IMG/VR virus record: IMGVR_UViG_3300044712_000259
Coordinates: 1-31,464 of that record
Strand: one strand, 5' to 3'
Origin: a virus
Length of the DNA stretch: 31,464 nt
The notes under the pieces are model-generated. The model did no database searches. It was not told where the DNA came from and saw only the letters and a list, made by a program, of their open reading frames with translations. Positions 1 to 8,910 of the stretch are shown one piece after another (within the stretch, counting starts at the first letter, position 1; each line of letters opens with the position of its first letter). A program made the position numbers and the translations under genes.

Positions 1-133
1 TTTCGCGCGCGAATGAACCGCGTCGGGCAAGCTGAATATTCGTTACCGGCATCCCGGTTGCGCACGCCGGAGAGGATGCGAGGTTTGCCGCGCCGTCGAT
101 GACATTGGTGTGGATGATGCGGAGGTTCGCCAT
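1..133 (-). CDS. tail-tip/baseplate protein, 5' part only
   Basis: The first 44 codons of a gene that runs off the left edge of the window. The ATG follows the TGA of the upstream tail gene by a single base. The visible N-terminus begins MANLRIIHTNVIDGAANLAS. Such a start, directly after the tail-tip gene, resembles phage tail proteins, but too little is present to name a family. The role is inferred from position at the end of the tail module. Confidence 0.6.
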   Translation of the reverse strand, partial: MANLRIIHTNVIDGAANLASSPACATGMPVTNIQLARRGSFARE

Positions 134-134
134 T

Positions 135-1787
135 TCAGCCCCAGAGGGTGAGCGTCACCCGGCGGTTAATGATTGATTCGTTGATGCCCACCACATAGAC
201 CAGTTTCCCCGAGCCGAGGCCGTAGCGTGGATGTGTCAGCGTTATCACATCCCCGAGATTGACCGTCAGGGGCAGGGTGATACATTCGGCTGAGTAGGTA
301 GTCCTCACGGGTCCGTTGAGCGCCTGCTGTCGCTCTGCTTCCGTTACCGCGTCGGCCTTCAGCGCAAGATACGTCTGTTTTGCGTCCGGTTCAGCCGCCA
401 GAAGGTGTGCGGTTTTGATTGACGGATCCGCTTTCGTCGCGTACCGCCATTGCTGCGCGTAAATCGCCCGGTCTGCGTCCGTAACGGCTCCACATACGTT
501 CTCCTGCGGAGTGTAGTTGCGGAGATAAGCGAGCCGGGTGGTTTGGCAAGGGACGGACTGTTTAACGATTTTGAGGCCGCCCTGCACGATGTCGTCAGCG
601 GTCAGGGTCATGGTGGATGCGCCCGGCACATTGTCGAGCTGTCCGAACACAAGCCGCCCATCCCGGCCCGGCGTGTAGAAGCCCCCCACCGACTTAATCA
701 GGTCGTCTATCACGTCCAGTGTGTTGCGCCGGGTGTTGATGTAAATGCCGCACCGCTGTGGGCAATCATTGATGAAGGTCCGAAGGCTGGCACTGTCGAT
801 GCCCGTCACCGGCAAGTCCGTTTGCTGGATCAGGATATACCGGATGATGCGCCCGATACCTTCCACGAACACGCCGCCGGAGGTTGCCCCCTGCACGTCG
901 CATGTCACCGTGCCGATAGGCTTTGACAGGAGCGTGAAGCGTCCCGTGGTGAGGTCTGCGGTGAATTCAATCGGGATGCCGTTGTCGCGTACCTCAACAA
1001 TGCTGTGGACCGGCCCATCGTGGACCTGATAGACAAGCAGGGCGGTTGACAGGCACTTCGGGGAGATGTTGAAAGCTTCGCCATAGCACAGCGGGATCAC
1101 GTCACCGGATGCCGTCGCGCCGCCGGTGTATTCTGCCGTCACGCGCCCCACGGCTGCCGCGTCGAGGGTAAAGGTTGCCGGGGTGGTTGCCGGGCTCGTG
1201 GTGTAATCGGAAGGGTTGAGGAGCACACCGTTGTCATATACCGCGTCGATGCTGGTTACTGCGTCCTCGCAAACTTTGTAGGTCGTGCCGCTGACAAGAG
1301 TGGGGTCACCAATGAGCCGATTCTGGATCGGCGTGTTGAGCGCCCACTGATTGTCTTTGATGCTCATCTTGACCTGGTTCGCGTTGGGGACGGAGATCCC
1401 GGAAATCGTCCCGGTCATTACCGATTTGAACCACGCACGCGGCCACGTTTGGTCGCCAAATAAAACAGAAACGGCGCGCCCGTCCCACCCGTACCCGAGC
1501 CATGCGTCACGGCTGAATTCCGAGTTATCAATAATGATGTCACCCCAGGAAGGCACCGTATAGCCTTGGAGCGCGTCCCCGAGCGCACAGGAGAATTTTG
1601 GGATATCGATCACCACATCCTGATACTCAGTGTTCGCCGGGGTGTCGGTAGGCTTGCTGCAAAACGGCATCGAGGCGAGATATGCTGTCTGTTCCCCGGA
1701 GTCGTAATACTTGGCTTCAACGAGCAAAACCCTTTGCGCGTCCTCCTTTTTCAGCCATTCGGCGTATTGAGCGTCAGTAATCGCCAT
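135..1787 (-). CDS. tail-tip / baseplate protein
   Basis: A 550-aa protein encoded directly after the tape measure. Its ATG shares one base with the tape-measure TGA (TGATG), which suggests translational coupling. It has no signal peptide or membrane helix and is rich in beta-prone Thr, Val, Asp and Gly, as expected of a tail-tip or baseplate structural protein. The C-terminal part (LTVNLGDVITLTHPRYGLGS, about residues 510-530) resembles domains seen in phage tail-tip proteins. In siphoviruses this slot holds distal-tail, hub or tail-associated proteins. No specific family is recognised, so the role rests on synteny. Confidence 0.65.
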   Translation of the reverse strand: MAITDAQYAEWLKKEDAQRVLLVEAKYYDSGEQTAYLASMPFCSKPTDTPANTEYQDVVIDIPKFSCALGDALQGYTVPSWGDIIIDNSEFSRDAWLGYGWDGRAVSVLFGDQTWPRAWFKSVMTGTISGISVPNANQVKMSIKDNQWALNTPIQNRLIGDPTLVSGTTYKVCEDAVTSIDAVYDNGVLLNPSDYTTSPATTPATFTLDAAAVGRVTAEYTGGATASGDVIPLCYGEAFNISPKCLSTALLVYQVHDGPVHSIVEVRDNGIPIEFTADLTTGRFTLLSKPIGTVTCDVQGATSGGVFVEGIGRIIRYILIQQTDLPVTGIDSASLRTFINDCPQRCGIYINTRRNTLDVIDDLIKSVGGFYTPGRDGRLVFGQLDNVPGASTMTLTADDIVQGGLKIVKQSVPCQTTRLAYLRNYTPQENVCGAVTDADRAIYAQQWRYATKADPSIKTAHLLAAEPDAKQTYLALKADAVTEAERQQALNGPVRTTYSAECITLPLTVNLGDVITLTHPRYGLGSGKLVYVVGINESIINRRVTLTLWG

Positions 1788-4700
1788 CAGGCCCTCGCCA
1801 CTGCCGAGAACGTGCCGGCCACGATGTCAGCGTTGTTGTCAGTCGCGGTCACAATCTTCTGGGCGTTCGCGTCGGCGTCCTTCCGCATGGCCGCGATTTC
1901 TGCCTTGAGTTCCGCGATGGAATTCACCATGGCGGTTGTCCCGGCGCTGATTGCATCCTGGACCCGGGTGATTGCGTCAATCTGCCGTTGCACGTTGTCG
2001 AGGGTAATGTCTCCGCTGATGCCTGCCACGTCCGCCAGGGTGCGGGTGACGGTCTCGTAAATCTTCGTGTAGCCGGTCCCAGAGCCGAACATCTCGCGCG
2101 CCGAAGTGAGGTACGATTCCGCGAGCCCTGGCAGGGCGGCAGTGTTGCCGGTCGATACCGCCCCTTGCCATGCCGCGCGCTGCTGAAATAGGAGCTGCGA
2201 AGGCGTGAGGGTAGATAGCGGCCCACCAAGAATGCTTTTCAACGTCTCGGCCGCGCTCATGGACACATCGAGAAAGGCCGCGCGCATCTGTTCGGCTGCC
2301 GTTGCCGCAGATTCCGTCATCAAGGCGAAGGCTTCGGACACGCTCATCAAGGCTGCGAAGGTTGACGCTCCGGCTTCCGTGGTCACGTCCAGGGAATTGA
2401 CGAGAGAGATGAAATCCGAACGTGTGGCTGGGACAACCCGGCCCATCTCCGCGAAGGCTACATTGACCTGCCGGGTGGCCTGTGCCGCCTTCATTGCCCG
2501 CTGCTCATCATCAGTGAACATGTTGCTGAAATATGTGTCAACTGCGTCCGCGAACTTTTCAGAGCCGCCCATGAGTTCTTGAAGTTTGTATGCTGAGTTC
2601 GCGCCCTCAAGCGTAGAGCTCACTAAGGTTACCCCAATAAGCTCCAGTCCTTCATTCACCCCCTGCAAGGCCGTGGCAAGGCGCACCAAGGCGTCAAAAG
2701 CCGATTCGCCGTAATAAGTGAAATCCTTCAGTCCTGTCACAGTCTGCCCCATGGCGTCGGCGGCCTTGGCAAACCATGTTTCCAGGCTTTTTTGTATGTT
2801 TTCCGGAGTCTGCCCCGACGTAATAATATTCCCCGCCGGGAGTTTCGCCCCTTCGATATTGGCTTCAGTCCCCATGATAGTGGCAGCCCTCACGATGGTT
2901 GCCCGTATCTGCTGCATATAGGCGTTCAGCGAATCCGTAAGGCCGGAATTCAATTTGTACGCTTCGATGCCGGTTTTGTCGTCAGTGAACCATCCACCAT
3001 CTTTCTGGCGGTAGAGATATCCCATTGCCCTGACTTCATCCCCTCTCCCCCCGAGGGCAATGCCTTGGTACTTGGTGTACCATTTATTGCCGATGCCAAA
3101 AAAGGTGTTCAGGACGCTGGTAATCGGGCCGGTAATCCCAGTCAGAAGGTTCCCGGAAAAAATATCTTTGAGGTCTTTCCGGAAGTCTGACCACGACCGG
3201 GCAAGACCGGAAGGAGGGGCGCTGAACTCCCCTTGCGTCAAACTTCCGGTCAAAAGTTTTGCCTGGCTGGTATTGAGGAGGTCCGCGATATCTGTGAGCC
3301 CATCGGAAACCTTGTTTAGCGCGAGGCTGGCGTTCTCCGCTGATGCCGCCAGCGCCTGGAGAGATTCTTCTGTCTGGCTGTCCGATGCCGAAACGTACTG
3401 AGCGCCGATGGATGTGCCGACCGTACCGCCACCTATGGCATTCCCCCCGCCGCCGGTAAATCCTGCTGTGACCCCACCGACCGAACCGGCCCCTCCGCCG
3501 AAGGTGGTAGAAGCAATTTTGGCAATCTGGATTGCGCCCATGGCTCCGATTGCCGCTGCCTGCACAATGTCCATCGGGTACGGCACTTGCGCCAGAGCCT
3601 TCATTATCCCTGCCGCCGTAGACATGATCGCCGCGCCGATGTTGAGCGCCTTTGCTGCTTCAAACCCTTTTCGACTGCTCTGATCCTGCGTATCTGCCAG
3701 AGCTGTGAACAGCCCGCCAACCAGACTTGCATAATCTGCATACGTTGATAGCCTGGCGCTGGTTTCGTCATCTGTAATCTGCTTCGCCTTCTGCGCCTGC
3801 GCCGCGTCAAGCGTAGCGAGGGCTATCGCCTCAGCTTTTCTGGCTTCCGCGCTGTCTTTATGTGCCTTCGTCGTCAGCTTGATTTGCTTCCGCTCTTCCT
3901 CGTATCGCCTGGTGAGCTCCGCAATCTGGCGTCGGTACGGATCGTCGATCATGTCAATTTCCCGATTTGCACTTCTAGACAGCATTGCATTGAGTCCGGA
4001 GGATTCCGCGAAATCCGCTTTCAGCTTGGCGATCGCCACGGACACCTTGTCGGCCATGTCCGGGAATTTCTCCGCGATCTCTTGGAACTTCCCGATCTGC
4101 GAGTTCATCGCGTCAAAACCGCTGCCGGGCTGCATGGCTTCAACCGTCTTGATGGTATCAGCGATACCCTGCCAGTATGCTTTCTTAGCGGCGGCCATGG
4201 CTTCGAGTCTGTCCTTGTATTCGTCGGCCTCGATTTTGGCCTGCTTCAGTGTTTCCTCAAACTGCTTCTGCGCCTCGATAGCCCTCAGATGTTCAGCCCG
4301 GAGTTGCTGAAGCAACACGATATCCGCGCCCTTCTTGTGCATCAGGTCAGTGTACTTATTGTCGATGTCGGCAATCTTCTTGGCATATTCGTCCAGGCCG
4401 GGGGTGAGGGCGTCAACCTCTTTTCGCAGGTCCGCATAGGTCTTTCTCCACTGTTCGGCTTCGCCCGCACCGCCCCCCCCTGCTGGCGATTTGCTTGCCC
4501 CTGACGCGCCTATCCGCCTTGCTGCGGCCGCTGCAATGCGCTGTTGCTCCAAGGCCGCCGCTTTGGCCTGTTCGGCAGGCGCGTTAGCAGCCCTGGCGGC
4601 AAACATTCGTTCAGCCTGGAGCTGGAACGAATTATCAATGGTGTTGCCCCACCTTTTTTTCATATCCTCTGAATAGGCGTCGCTGTAACTCCTGAAGTCC

Positions 4701-5728
4701 CGCAGGCTTTCTCTGGCCCCTTTAAAGTCAAGCCGATGGACTTTTGCGGTTGCGTCCAACAATTTACTGACCTGCATATGCCACGATATTGTGGCGCCGG
4801 TAACTGTGGCGATAAGAGTCAAGACCCCCCTGACTGCATCCGCTACGAATGCGAATACCTGCACAATCTCCCGGCCCCACTCCTTCAATTTACCTTCTCG
4901 TTGCAACCTTTCAGCTTCCGTGTTTGCGTCCTTCAGGCCGTCAGTAAACCCTGAGACAGCTACTATGAGGGCATCGTTGAACGTGCTCCCCAAAACCACT
5001 TTCAAGTTGTCCATATACCGCTGCATAGACAGTAGCTGTTTGCCTGCCGTTCCCATCGCAGCCTCATAGGCCCCAGCGATATTGATGCCCTGTTCAATGA
5101 CTGCGTTTGTTCGGGCAGCAATTTTTTCGGTTTCAGACAGCTCCTTGCTAGTCTTCCCTGTTTGGTCCGCCAGTTTCTTGTACGAGTCCTCGAATTTGAC
5201 GTTTATGCCGATGGTCTTGAGGATCTCGGTCTCGCCCCTCTGGATGCCGTCAATCATCCGGGAAAACGCTTGCGACGAATTTATCCCGCCAATAACCGCG
5301 GCATCCTGCGCGATACGCGCGAGTTGCGCCGACTTGGCAAGGTCCATCTGGGCACTCGCCATTTTAGTCAAGGTTTCCCGCGCCTCAACCATTGCAATGC
5401 CGGTTTTCTGTAACTCTTGCTGGTAGCCGGACATTTGCCGGGCGGTATACCCCGCGTTGTTCCCGACAACAACCATGGCCGCCCCCAAAGTTTCATATCT
5501 GGCTGCAAGGAGAATTGAATCCTTAATGTAGTCAGCGAGCTTCCACAGCCCCATGGCCGCCACTGCGCCCTTGATATACCCTGCCAAAGAACCGAACGAC
5601 GATCCCAGGCCGCTCGTGACCCGCTCCGCCCTTCCGCCTTCAGCCGTCAGATTTTTGAGCCGGTCGATTGCGACAACAACACCATCGCTGCGAACTTCCA
5701 GCCCCAAGGTTGCGATATCAACGCCCAT
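1787..5728 (-). CDS. tail tape measure protein
   Basis: A 1313-aa protein, the largest gene here, lying between the tail chaperone pair and the tail-tip gene, which is the standard tape-measure position. The N-terminal third is Ala/Gly rich with long helices. A hydrophobic segment near residues 290-320 (VFAFVADAVRGVLTLIATVT) and Ala-rich coiled-coil stretches around residues 370-620 are typical of tape measures. A Gly-rich hydrophobic stretch follows near residues 690-770 and could be the membrane-inserting part. At roughly 1.5 angstroms per residue the predicted tail is about 195 nm. The start follows the chaperone stop by two bases (TAATCATG). Confidence 0.92.
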   Translation of the reverse strand: MGVDIATLGLEVRSDGVVVAIDRLKNLTAEGGRAERVTSGLGSSFGSLAGYIKGAVAAMGLWKLADYIKDSILLAARYETLGAAMVVVGNNAGYTARQMSGYQQELQKTGIAMVEARETLTKMASAQMDLAKSAQLARIAQDAAVIGGINSSQAFSRMIDGIQRGETEILKTIGINVKFEDSYKKLADQTGKTSKELSETEKIAARTNAVIEQGINIAGAYEAAMGTAGKQLLSMQRYMDNLKVVLGSTFNDALIVAVSGFTDGLKDANTEAERLQREGKLKEWGREIVQVFAFVADAVRGVLTLIATVTGATISWHMQVSKLLDATAKVHRLDFKGARESLRDFRSYSDAYSEDMKKRWGNTIDNSFQLQAERMFAARAANAPAEQAKAAALEQQRIAAAAARRIGASGASKSPAGGGGAGEAEQWRKTYADLRKEVDALTPGLDEYAKKIADIDNKYTDLMHKKGADIVLLQQLRAEHLRAIEAQKQFEETLKQAKIEADEYKDRLEAMAAAKKAYWQGIADTIKTVEAMQPGSGFDAMNSQIGKFQEIAEKFPDMADKVSVAIAKLKADFAESSGLNAMLSRSANREIDMIDDPYRRQIAELTRRYEEERKQIKLTTKAHKDSAEARKAEAIALATLDAAQAQKAKQITDDETSARLSTYADYASLVGGLFTALADTQDQSSRKGFEAAKALNIGAAIMSTAAGIMKALAQVPYPMDIVQAAAIGAMGAIQIAKIASTTFGGGAGSVGGVTAGFTGGGGNAIGGGTVGTSIGAQYVSASDSQTEESLQALAASAENASLALNKVSDGLTDIADLLNTSQAKLLTGSLTQGEFSAPPSGLARSWSDFRKDLKDIFSGNLLTGITGPITSVLNTFFGIGNKWYTKYQGIALGGRGDEVRAMGYLYRQKDGGWFTDDKTGIEAYKLNSGLTDSLNAYMQQIRATIVRAATIMGTEANIEGAKLPAGNIITSGQTPENIQKSLETWFAKAADAMGQTVTGLKDFTYYGESAFDALVRLATALQGVNEGLELIGVTLVSSTLEGANSAYKLQELMGGSEKFADAVDTYFSNMFTDDEQRAMKAAQATRQVNVAFAEMGRVVPATRSDFISLVNSLDVTTEAGASTFAALMSVSEAFALMTESAATAAEQMRAAFLDVSMSAAETLKSILGGPLSTLTPSQLLFQQRAAWQGAVSTGNTAALPGLAESYLTSAREMFGSGTGYTKIYETVTRTLADVAGISGDITLDNVQRQIDAITRVQDAISAGTTAMVNSIAELKAEIAAMRKDADANAQKIVTATDNNADIVAGTFSAVARA

Positions 5729-5730
5729 GA

Positions 5731-6470
5731 TTATTCCTTCGCCGGTGGCGTCATTTCAATACGAAAAACATCATCAATGCCCGTCAAGGCGTCCATTTCC
5801 CACTGTTTCAGCGTAACACCCTTCAGCCGCGCCCAGGCATCAATGTCGGGCCAGGTGATAGGGTTCATCGCCATGCCGACTGTGCGCCGCCCGCTCAGCT
5901 CTGAAAACCACGCCCAAACGTGCGCCGCACATTCCGGGAGTTCCGGGAGGCTCTGCAATTCGGGCGGGGTGAGGCCTGTTATCCGCTCCACTTCCTCAAG
6001 TTGAGCCCGAAGGGATTTGGTCGCTCCCTTCGAGATTTTATCTAGTTGGAACTGGCTCTCCGCGTATGCGACTACTTCCCGGACGAGCCCTTGATAAAAT
6101 TTCCCCGGTCCATGATGCCTTGTGTAACCTGCTCAAAGATCCACGGGAAGCGGTTGAAAATGTCCTCAGCGTCCGTCAGTGACTGTCCCTTGTAGGACAG
6201 GCCGTCGATGGACTTCGTGCAGGCTATGACTTTGCGCTTGTCGAGCTCCTCCCGCTGTTCCGGGGGCATGAACTTGCCACGGTTGCGCCTGCTGTACTCG
6301 GTATACCTGACTTCCGCTTTGCGGCTCTCTGACTTGAATATCTCGCTGTCCTGCCCGTAGACGGTAACGGTTGCCCCTATTTCGTCGCCTGTAGAGGGGT
6401 GCACGATCTGGATGATTGCGGTGTCGTCCTGGTCGAGCGTTGCGAGGTCAAACCCTTTTACTTCTTTCAT
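5731..6470 (-). CDS. tail assembly chaperone G-T fusion made by -1 frameshift
   Basis: A predicted product of about 246 aa that begins as the 132-aa upstream chaperone and shifts -1 near 6099-6105. It then continues in the other frame to TAA at 5731. After the slip the -1 frame reads KFYQGLVREVVAYAESQFQL and stays open for more than 120 codons up to the tape measure. The -1 extension has no convincing start codon or Shine-Dalgarno site of its own; the first plausible start, a GTG near 5991, would discard a coherent helical segment. In lambda and many siphoviruses the G and GT proteins coat the tape measure during tail assembly. The fusion here is inferred from the frame and the slippery sequence. 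Confidence 0.85.
6072..6470 (-). CDS. tail assembly chaperone (G-like)
   Basis: A 132-aa soluble protein beginning MKEVKGFDLATLDQDDTAII, encoded between the tail tube and the tape measure. This is the position and size expected of the short tail assembly chaperone. AGAAAGGA lies just upstream of the ATG. The last dozen codons contain a tandem slippery sequence, so a fraction of ribosomes should read through into the fused product ending at 5731. The family itself is not recognised by sequence. The assignment rests on position, size and the frameshift. Confidence 0.82.
   Translation of the reverse strand: MKEVKGFDLATLDQDDTAIIQIVHPSTGDEIGATVTVYGQDSEIFKSESRKAEVRYTEYSRRNRGKFMPPEQREELDKRKVIACTKSIDGLSYKGQSLTDAEDIFNRFPWIFEQVTQGIMDRGNFIKGSSGK
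6096..6105 (-). promoter_or_regulatory. programmed -1 ribosomal frameshift site
   Basis: In the zero frame the minus strand reads CGG GGA AAT TTT ATC. This gives G_GGA_AAT at 6105-6099 and, overlapping it, A_AAT_TTT at 6102-6096; both match the X_XXY_YYZ slippery pattern. The zero-frame stop (TAG, 6074-6072) comes seven codons after TTT. The -1 frame is open from here to 5731. The first heptamer differs from lambda's G_GGA_AAG only in its last base. Confidence 0.85.
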
Positions 6471-6578
6471 TGCGTAAATCCTTTCTGTTGAAGGTTGAAA
6501 AGAGGGGGACGCTGGCCGGAGTCAACGAAACCGGCCATACGGGAGAGGAGACAAACCGCTTAACGCCCCATGCTCCAG

Positions 6579-7730
6579 TTAAGGAGTCCTGGTGATCTTG
6601 ATGGTTGTATCGGTCGCGGTGTAGGTTGCCGCGAATGCCAGAGATTCGGTGCGGGCCAGTTCTGCGTCGTCGCGGGTGTTGCTGGTGTATTTCACCGTTC
6701 CGAGGTCGATGGTGTAGGCCTTCGTTGCAGACACGCTGCCGAGGATCAACTTCAAGGAGGACCCGACGCCGTTGATGAACTTCTTCCTGAGAGCCTGGTC
6801 GATGTAGTAAACTGTGATGTTGCCAGAAACCTTGATGGCCCCGACGCTCACGGATTGCGCCACTGCCGAACCGCAAGCGAAATTCGGTTCAACGCTCTGC
6901 TCAACCTTGAGATCCCATCCAGTAACGTGCGCGATGGTGGCGCCGCCTTCCTGGATGGTGCCGGTGAAGGAATCGAAAGGAGCGATGGTGGTAGGCGCTA
7001 CAACGGAGGTTGCGATGGTTGCGAGGTTCAGAATGATGCCTGCCGTAGCGGTTTTCGTCACGATGCCGGTTGCCGTGGTAAACGTCATCACGGTATCGGT
7101 CAGGGTAGTGATTACCCATCCGGTCGTGTTGTTGTTGCCGGCGTCAGTGTTTCCGAGGCCGCAAACTGCGTCCCCGAGTTGCCATCCGTCAACGGTCTGG
7201 AATCCGGCAGAAGCTCGGGTGATGGTTTTGGCGTCAGCGTCGTATGCGAGGTTGACGCCCTTTGTCTGCGCTACCTTGATATCCCTGAAGATGAAATCGA
7301 GTGAGCCTTCAGCGATACCGTTCACCTTTTGACTGATGCTGAAGCCGGAAAACTGCGTGCCGAGTACCCGCTCGATGATGTCCAGCTCGTCGGATGTTTC
7401 CTCGAAAGTGAAGGTCCGTGCCGCATTGCCCACCTTGAGGACTTCAGCTGCCCACGTTCCACCTAGGATAGCCTCAAGGATGGAATCATAGGTTCCGTAA
7501 CTCCATTCAATCGGGACGGAGCCGGACCCGCTGCGGTTGCCGTAGGACATAGAAGATTCCATCCGGTCAGACCGGCGGTCCTTGCTCATGAAGGTGTCGC
7601 GCTTCAGGTCGAACTTGACACCGACCTTTGAACGGAGCGTCTGATAAGCTCCGGCGGCGGCGGTGCCGGGAGTGACTTCGGGGAAATAGGTATACAGGGT
7701 CTTACTGCCGTCTGTCGTGGTGAGTGCCAT
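6579..7730 (-). CDS. major tail tube protein
   Basis: A 383-aa protein located between the tail terminator and the chaperone genes. The sequence is rich in Thr, Gly and Val with alternating beta-type patterns. A central section around residues 165-240 (DGWQLGDAVCGLGNTDAGNN onward) looks like an added Ig-like or decoration domain. The end, TYTATDTTIKITRTP, is typical of a tube subunit that closes with a beta strand. GGAGCAAAT precedes the ATG. It should polymerise as the tube through which DNA leaves the capsid. The family is assigned from order, length and composition. Confidence 0.82.
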   Translation of the reverse strand: MALTTTDGSKTLYTYFPEVTPGTAAAGAYQTLRSKVGVKFDLKRDTFMSKDRRSDRMESSMSYGNRSGSGSVPIEWSYGTYDSILEAILGGTWAAEVLKVGNAARTFTFEETSDELDIIERVLGTQFSGFSISQKVNGIAEGSLDFIFRDIKVAQTKGVNLAYDADAKTITRASAGFQTVDGWQLGDAVCGLGNTDAGNNNTTGWVITTLTDTVMTFTTATGIVTKTATAGIILNLATIATSVVAPTTIAPFDSFTGTIQEGGATIAHVTGWDLKVEQSVEPNFACGSAVAQSVSVGAIKVSGNITVYYIDQALRKKFINGVGSSLKLILGSVSATKAYTIDLGTVKYTSNTRDDAELARTESLAFAATYTATDTTIKITRTP

Positions 7731-7748
7731 ATTTGCTCCTGTTCTGCG

Positions 7749-8162
7749 TTAATTGGCTGCGAGTAGCCGGTATCGAATCGTAATCGGTATGTGGATCCAG
7801 CCCGTTTCCTGTAACATCGGACCGGGGAATGCTTTCTGAATCTGAACCGTGATATCGGAGTAGGTCATCAGCGTGCCGCGTTTAAAGAAGTCAACGAGGT
7901 TGTCGCGGAGGGTGTTGATTGTCGACACTCCGTTCCCCGCGGGCGCGTAGATGCTGATCTGGTAAATCCCCGCGTGCCTGTTCTGCCCTGCTGTGCCTAG
8001 TTCAGCCTGTACCGGCTCCCCAGGGAGAAGGAAGGGGGCGAGGTACGGGACAGCGCCCGGCGTGAAGCTCATATTCTCCCAGGCAACGGAGGGGAGAGAG
8101 GGGAAGGTGAGCAGTCGAGTAACGAAGGCGGCGCGGATTTTGGTCTCAGGCGCGCCCATCAT
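7749..8162 (-). CDS. tail terminator protein
   Basis: A 137-aa protein containing AGIYQISIYAPAGNGVSTIN followed by LRDNLVDFFKRGT and a conserved-looking C-terminus GWIHIPITIRYR. This arrangement is typical of the DUF4128/lambda gpU-like tail terminators that cap the tail tube. Its ATGATG start overlaps the stop of the neck protein gene. It is followed by the tail tube gene, the normal order. The function in capping and joining tail to head is established for the family. Assignment here is from sequence pattern and synteny. Confidence 0.75.
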   Translation of the reverse strand: MMGAPETKIRAAFVTRLLTFPSLPSVAWENMSFTPGAVPYLAPFLLPGEPVQAELGTAGQNRHAGIYQISIYAPAGNGVSTINTLRDNLVDFFKRGTLMTYSDITVQIQKAFPGPMLQETGWIHIPITIRYRLLAAN

Positions 8163-8548
8163 CTGCCCCCGTAATGTGACGAGATTTCCGACAAGGTGGC
8201 CCGCACCATTCCCGCCGGAGCCTGTTTGCTGTGCCCATACTCAAGCGCCCCGATATAGGGAAGATTGTTGCAAAGGAATATCGAGCCGATGCAGTTCCAA
8301 TCGAAAGCCGCCTTCTGTGCCGCTGCGATTGATGCCCCACCGGTCTTGTCCATCCTTTCAGGGTAGGATGCCGTTGTAGGGGCAGCGACAGACGGTGACC
8401 AATTCGCCCTTGCCCTGCCGGTGTCCACCGGAGTCTTGAGGACAACGCCCGCAAACGCTTCCATCGTGATTTTCTGGATCACCGTTTTCATCTGCTTTTC
8501 AGACTTGGCCTGGAAGCGTGAGAGGTCGATGGAGAAGGAGCCGGGCAT
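8159..8548 (-). CDS. HK97 gp10-like neck / head-tail joining protein
   Basis: A 129-aa protein. The segment LKTPVDTGRARANWSPSV (about residues 37-54) is the hallmark PVDTGxxRxNW motif of the HK97 gp10-like family. It is followed by NNLPYIGALEYGHSKQAPAG, the conserved YxxxLEYG element. These proteins act at the head-tail interface. It overlaps the tail terminator gene by four bases and shares one base with the ParB-like gene upstream. Confidence 0.85.
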   Translation of the reverse strand: MPGSFSIDLSRFQAKSEKQMKTVIQKITMEAFAGVVLKTPVDTGRARANWSPSVAAPTTASYPERMDKTGGASIAAAQKAAFDWNCIGSIFLCNNLPYIGALEYGHSKQAPAGMVRATLSEISSHYGGR

Positions 8549-8910
8549 TATTCGCTTTCCTTGCCGTCACAAGTCGGCATGGTCTCAAACCGGACGGCCT
8601 TGATAGTCTCTCGCCCCTCAACCATAGCTTTAATTACACGGTGCCAACCGTCCATGATGAAGCCGTCAGGGTCCATCAATACCGGGTATTCAAGGGATGT
8701 TTCGTTGACCCTCTTGATGTGTTCCGCAATATCTCGCGCGGTACGGGACTCGTCAAAAACCTTCTGCCCGATATAGATGCCGATTACGGGTATTTCAAAA
8801 ACAGGCAGCCCCTTTGAATGTTCGATTAATCGGGCAACGGAATAATAAAAACCGTTGCTATCTGTGTACTTCCAGTCAGCAAGGCCTGTGTTTTTGAGTA
8901 AAACTTTCAT
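8548..8910 (-). CDS. ParB/sulfiredoxin-like domain protein
   Basis: A 120-aa protein whose C-terminal half carries YPVLMDPDGFIMDGWHRVIK (residues 75-94), the P-x-x-x-x-DG-x-x-x-DG-x-HR pattern of the ParB/Srx fold; the H-R pair is residues 90-91. The domain is found in partition proteins, nucleases and small phage modifiers, so the activity cannot be named. It sits among neck genes, overlapping the head-closure gene by four bases and the gp10-like gene by one. It is unlikely to be structural and looks like an added gene riding in the late operon. Confidence 0.75.
   Translation of the reverse strand: MKVLLKNTGLADWKYTDSNGFYYSVARLIEHSKGLPVFEIPVIGIYIGQKVFDESRTARDIAEHIKRVNETSLEYPVLMDPDGFIMDGWHRVIKAMVEGRETIKAVRFETMPTCDGKESE

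Noticed and set aside
3860-4504. A plus-strand ORF of 214 codons opposite the tape measure
   Set aside because: It lies opposite a strongly supported gene, lacks a ribosome site and domain patterns, and similar ORFs occur all along GC-rich genes.
6570-7304. A plus-strand ORF of 244 codons opposite the tail tube gene
   Set aside because: It is an antisense shadow; the minus-strand frame fits synteny and has a ribosome site.
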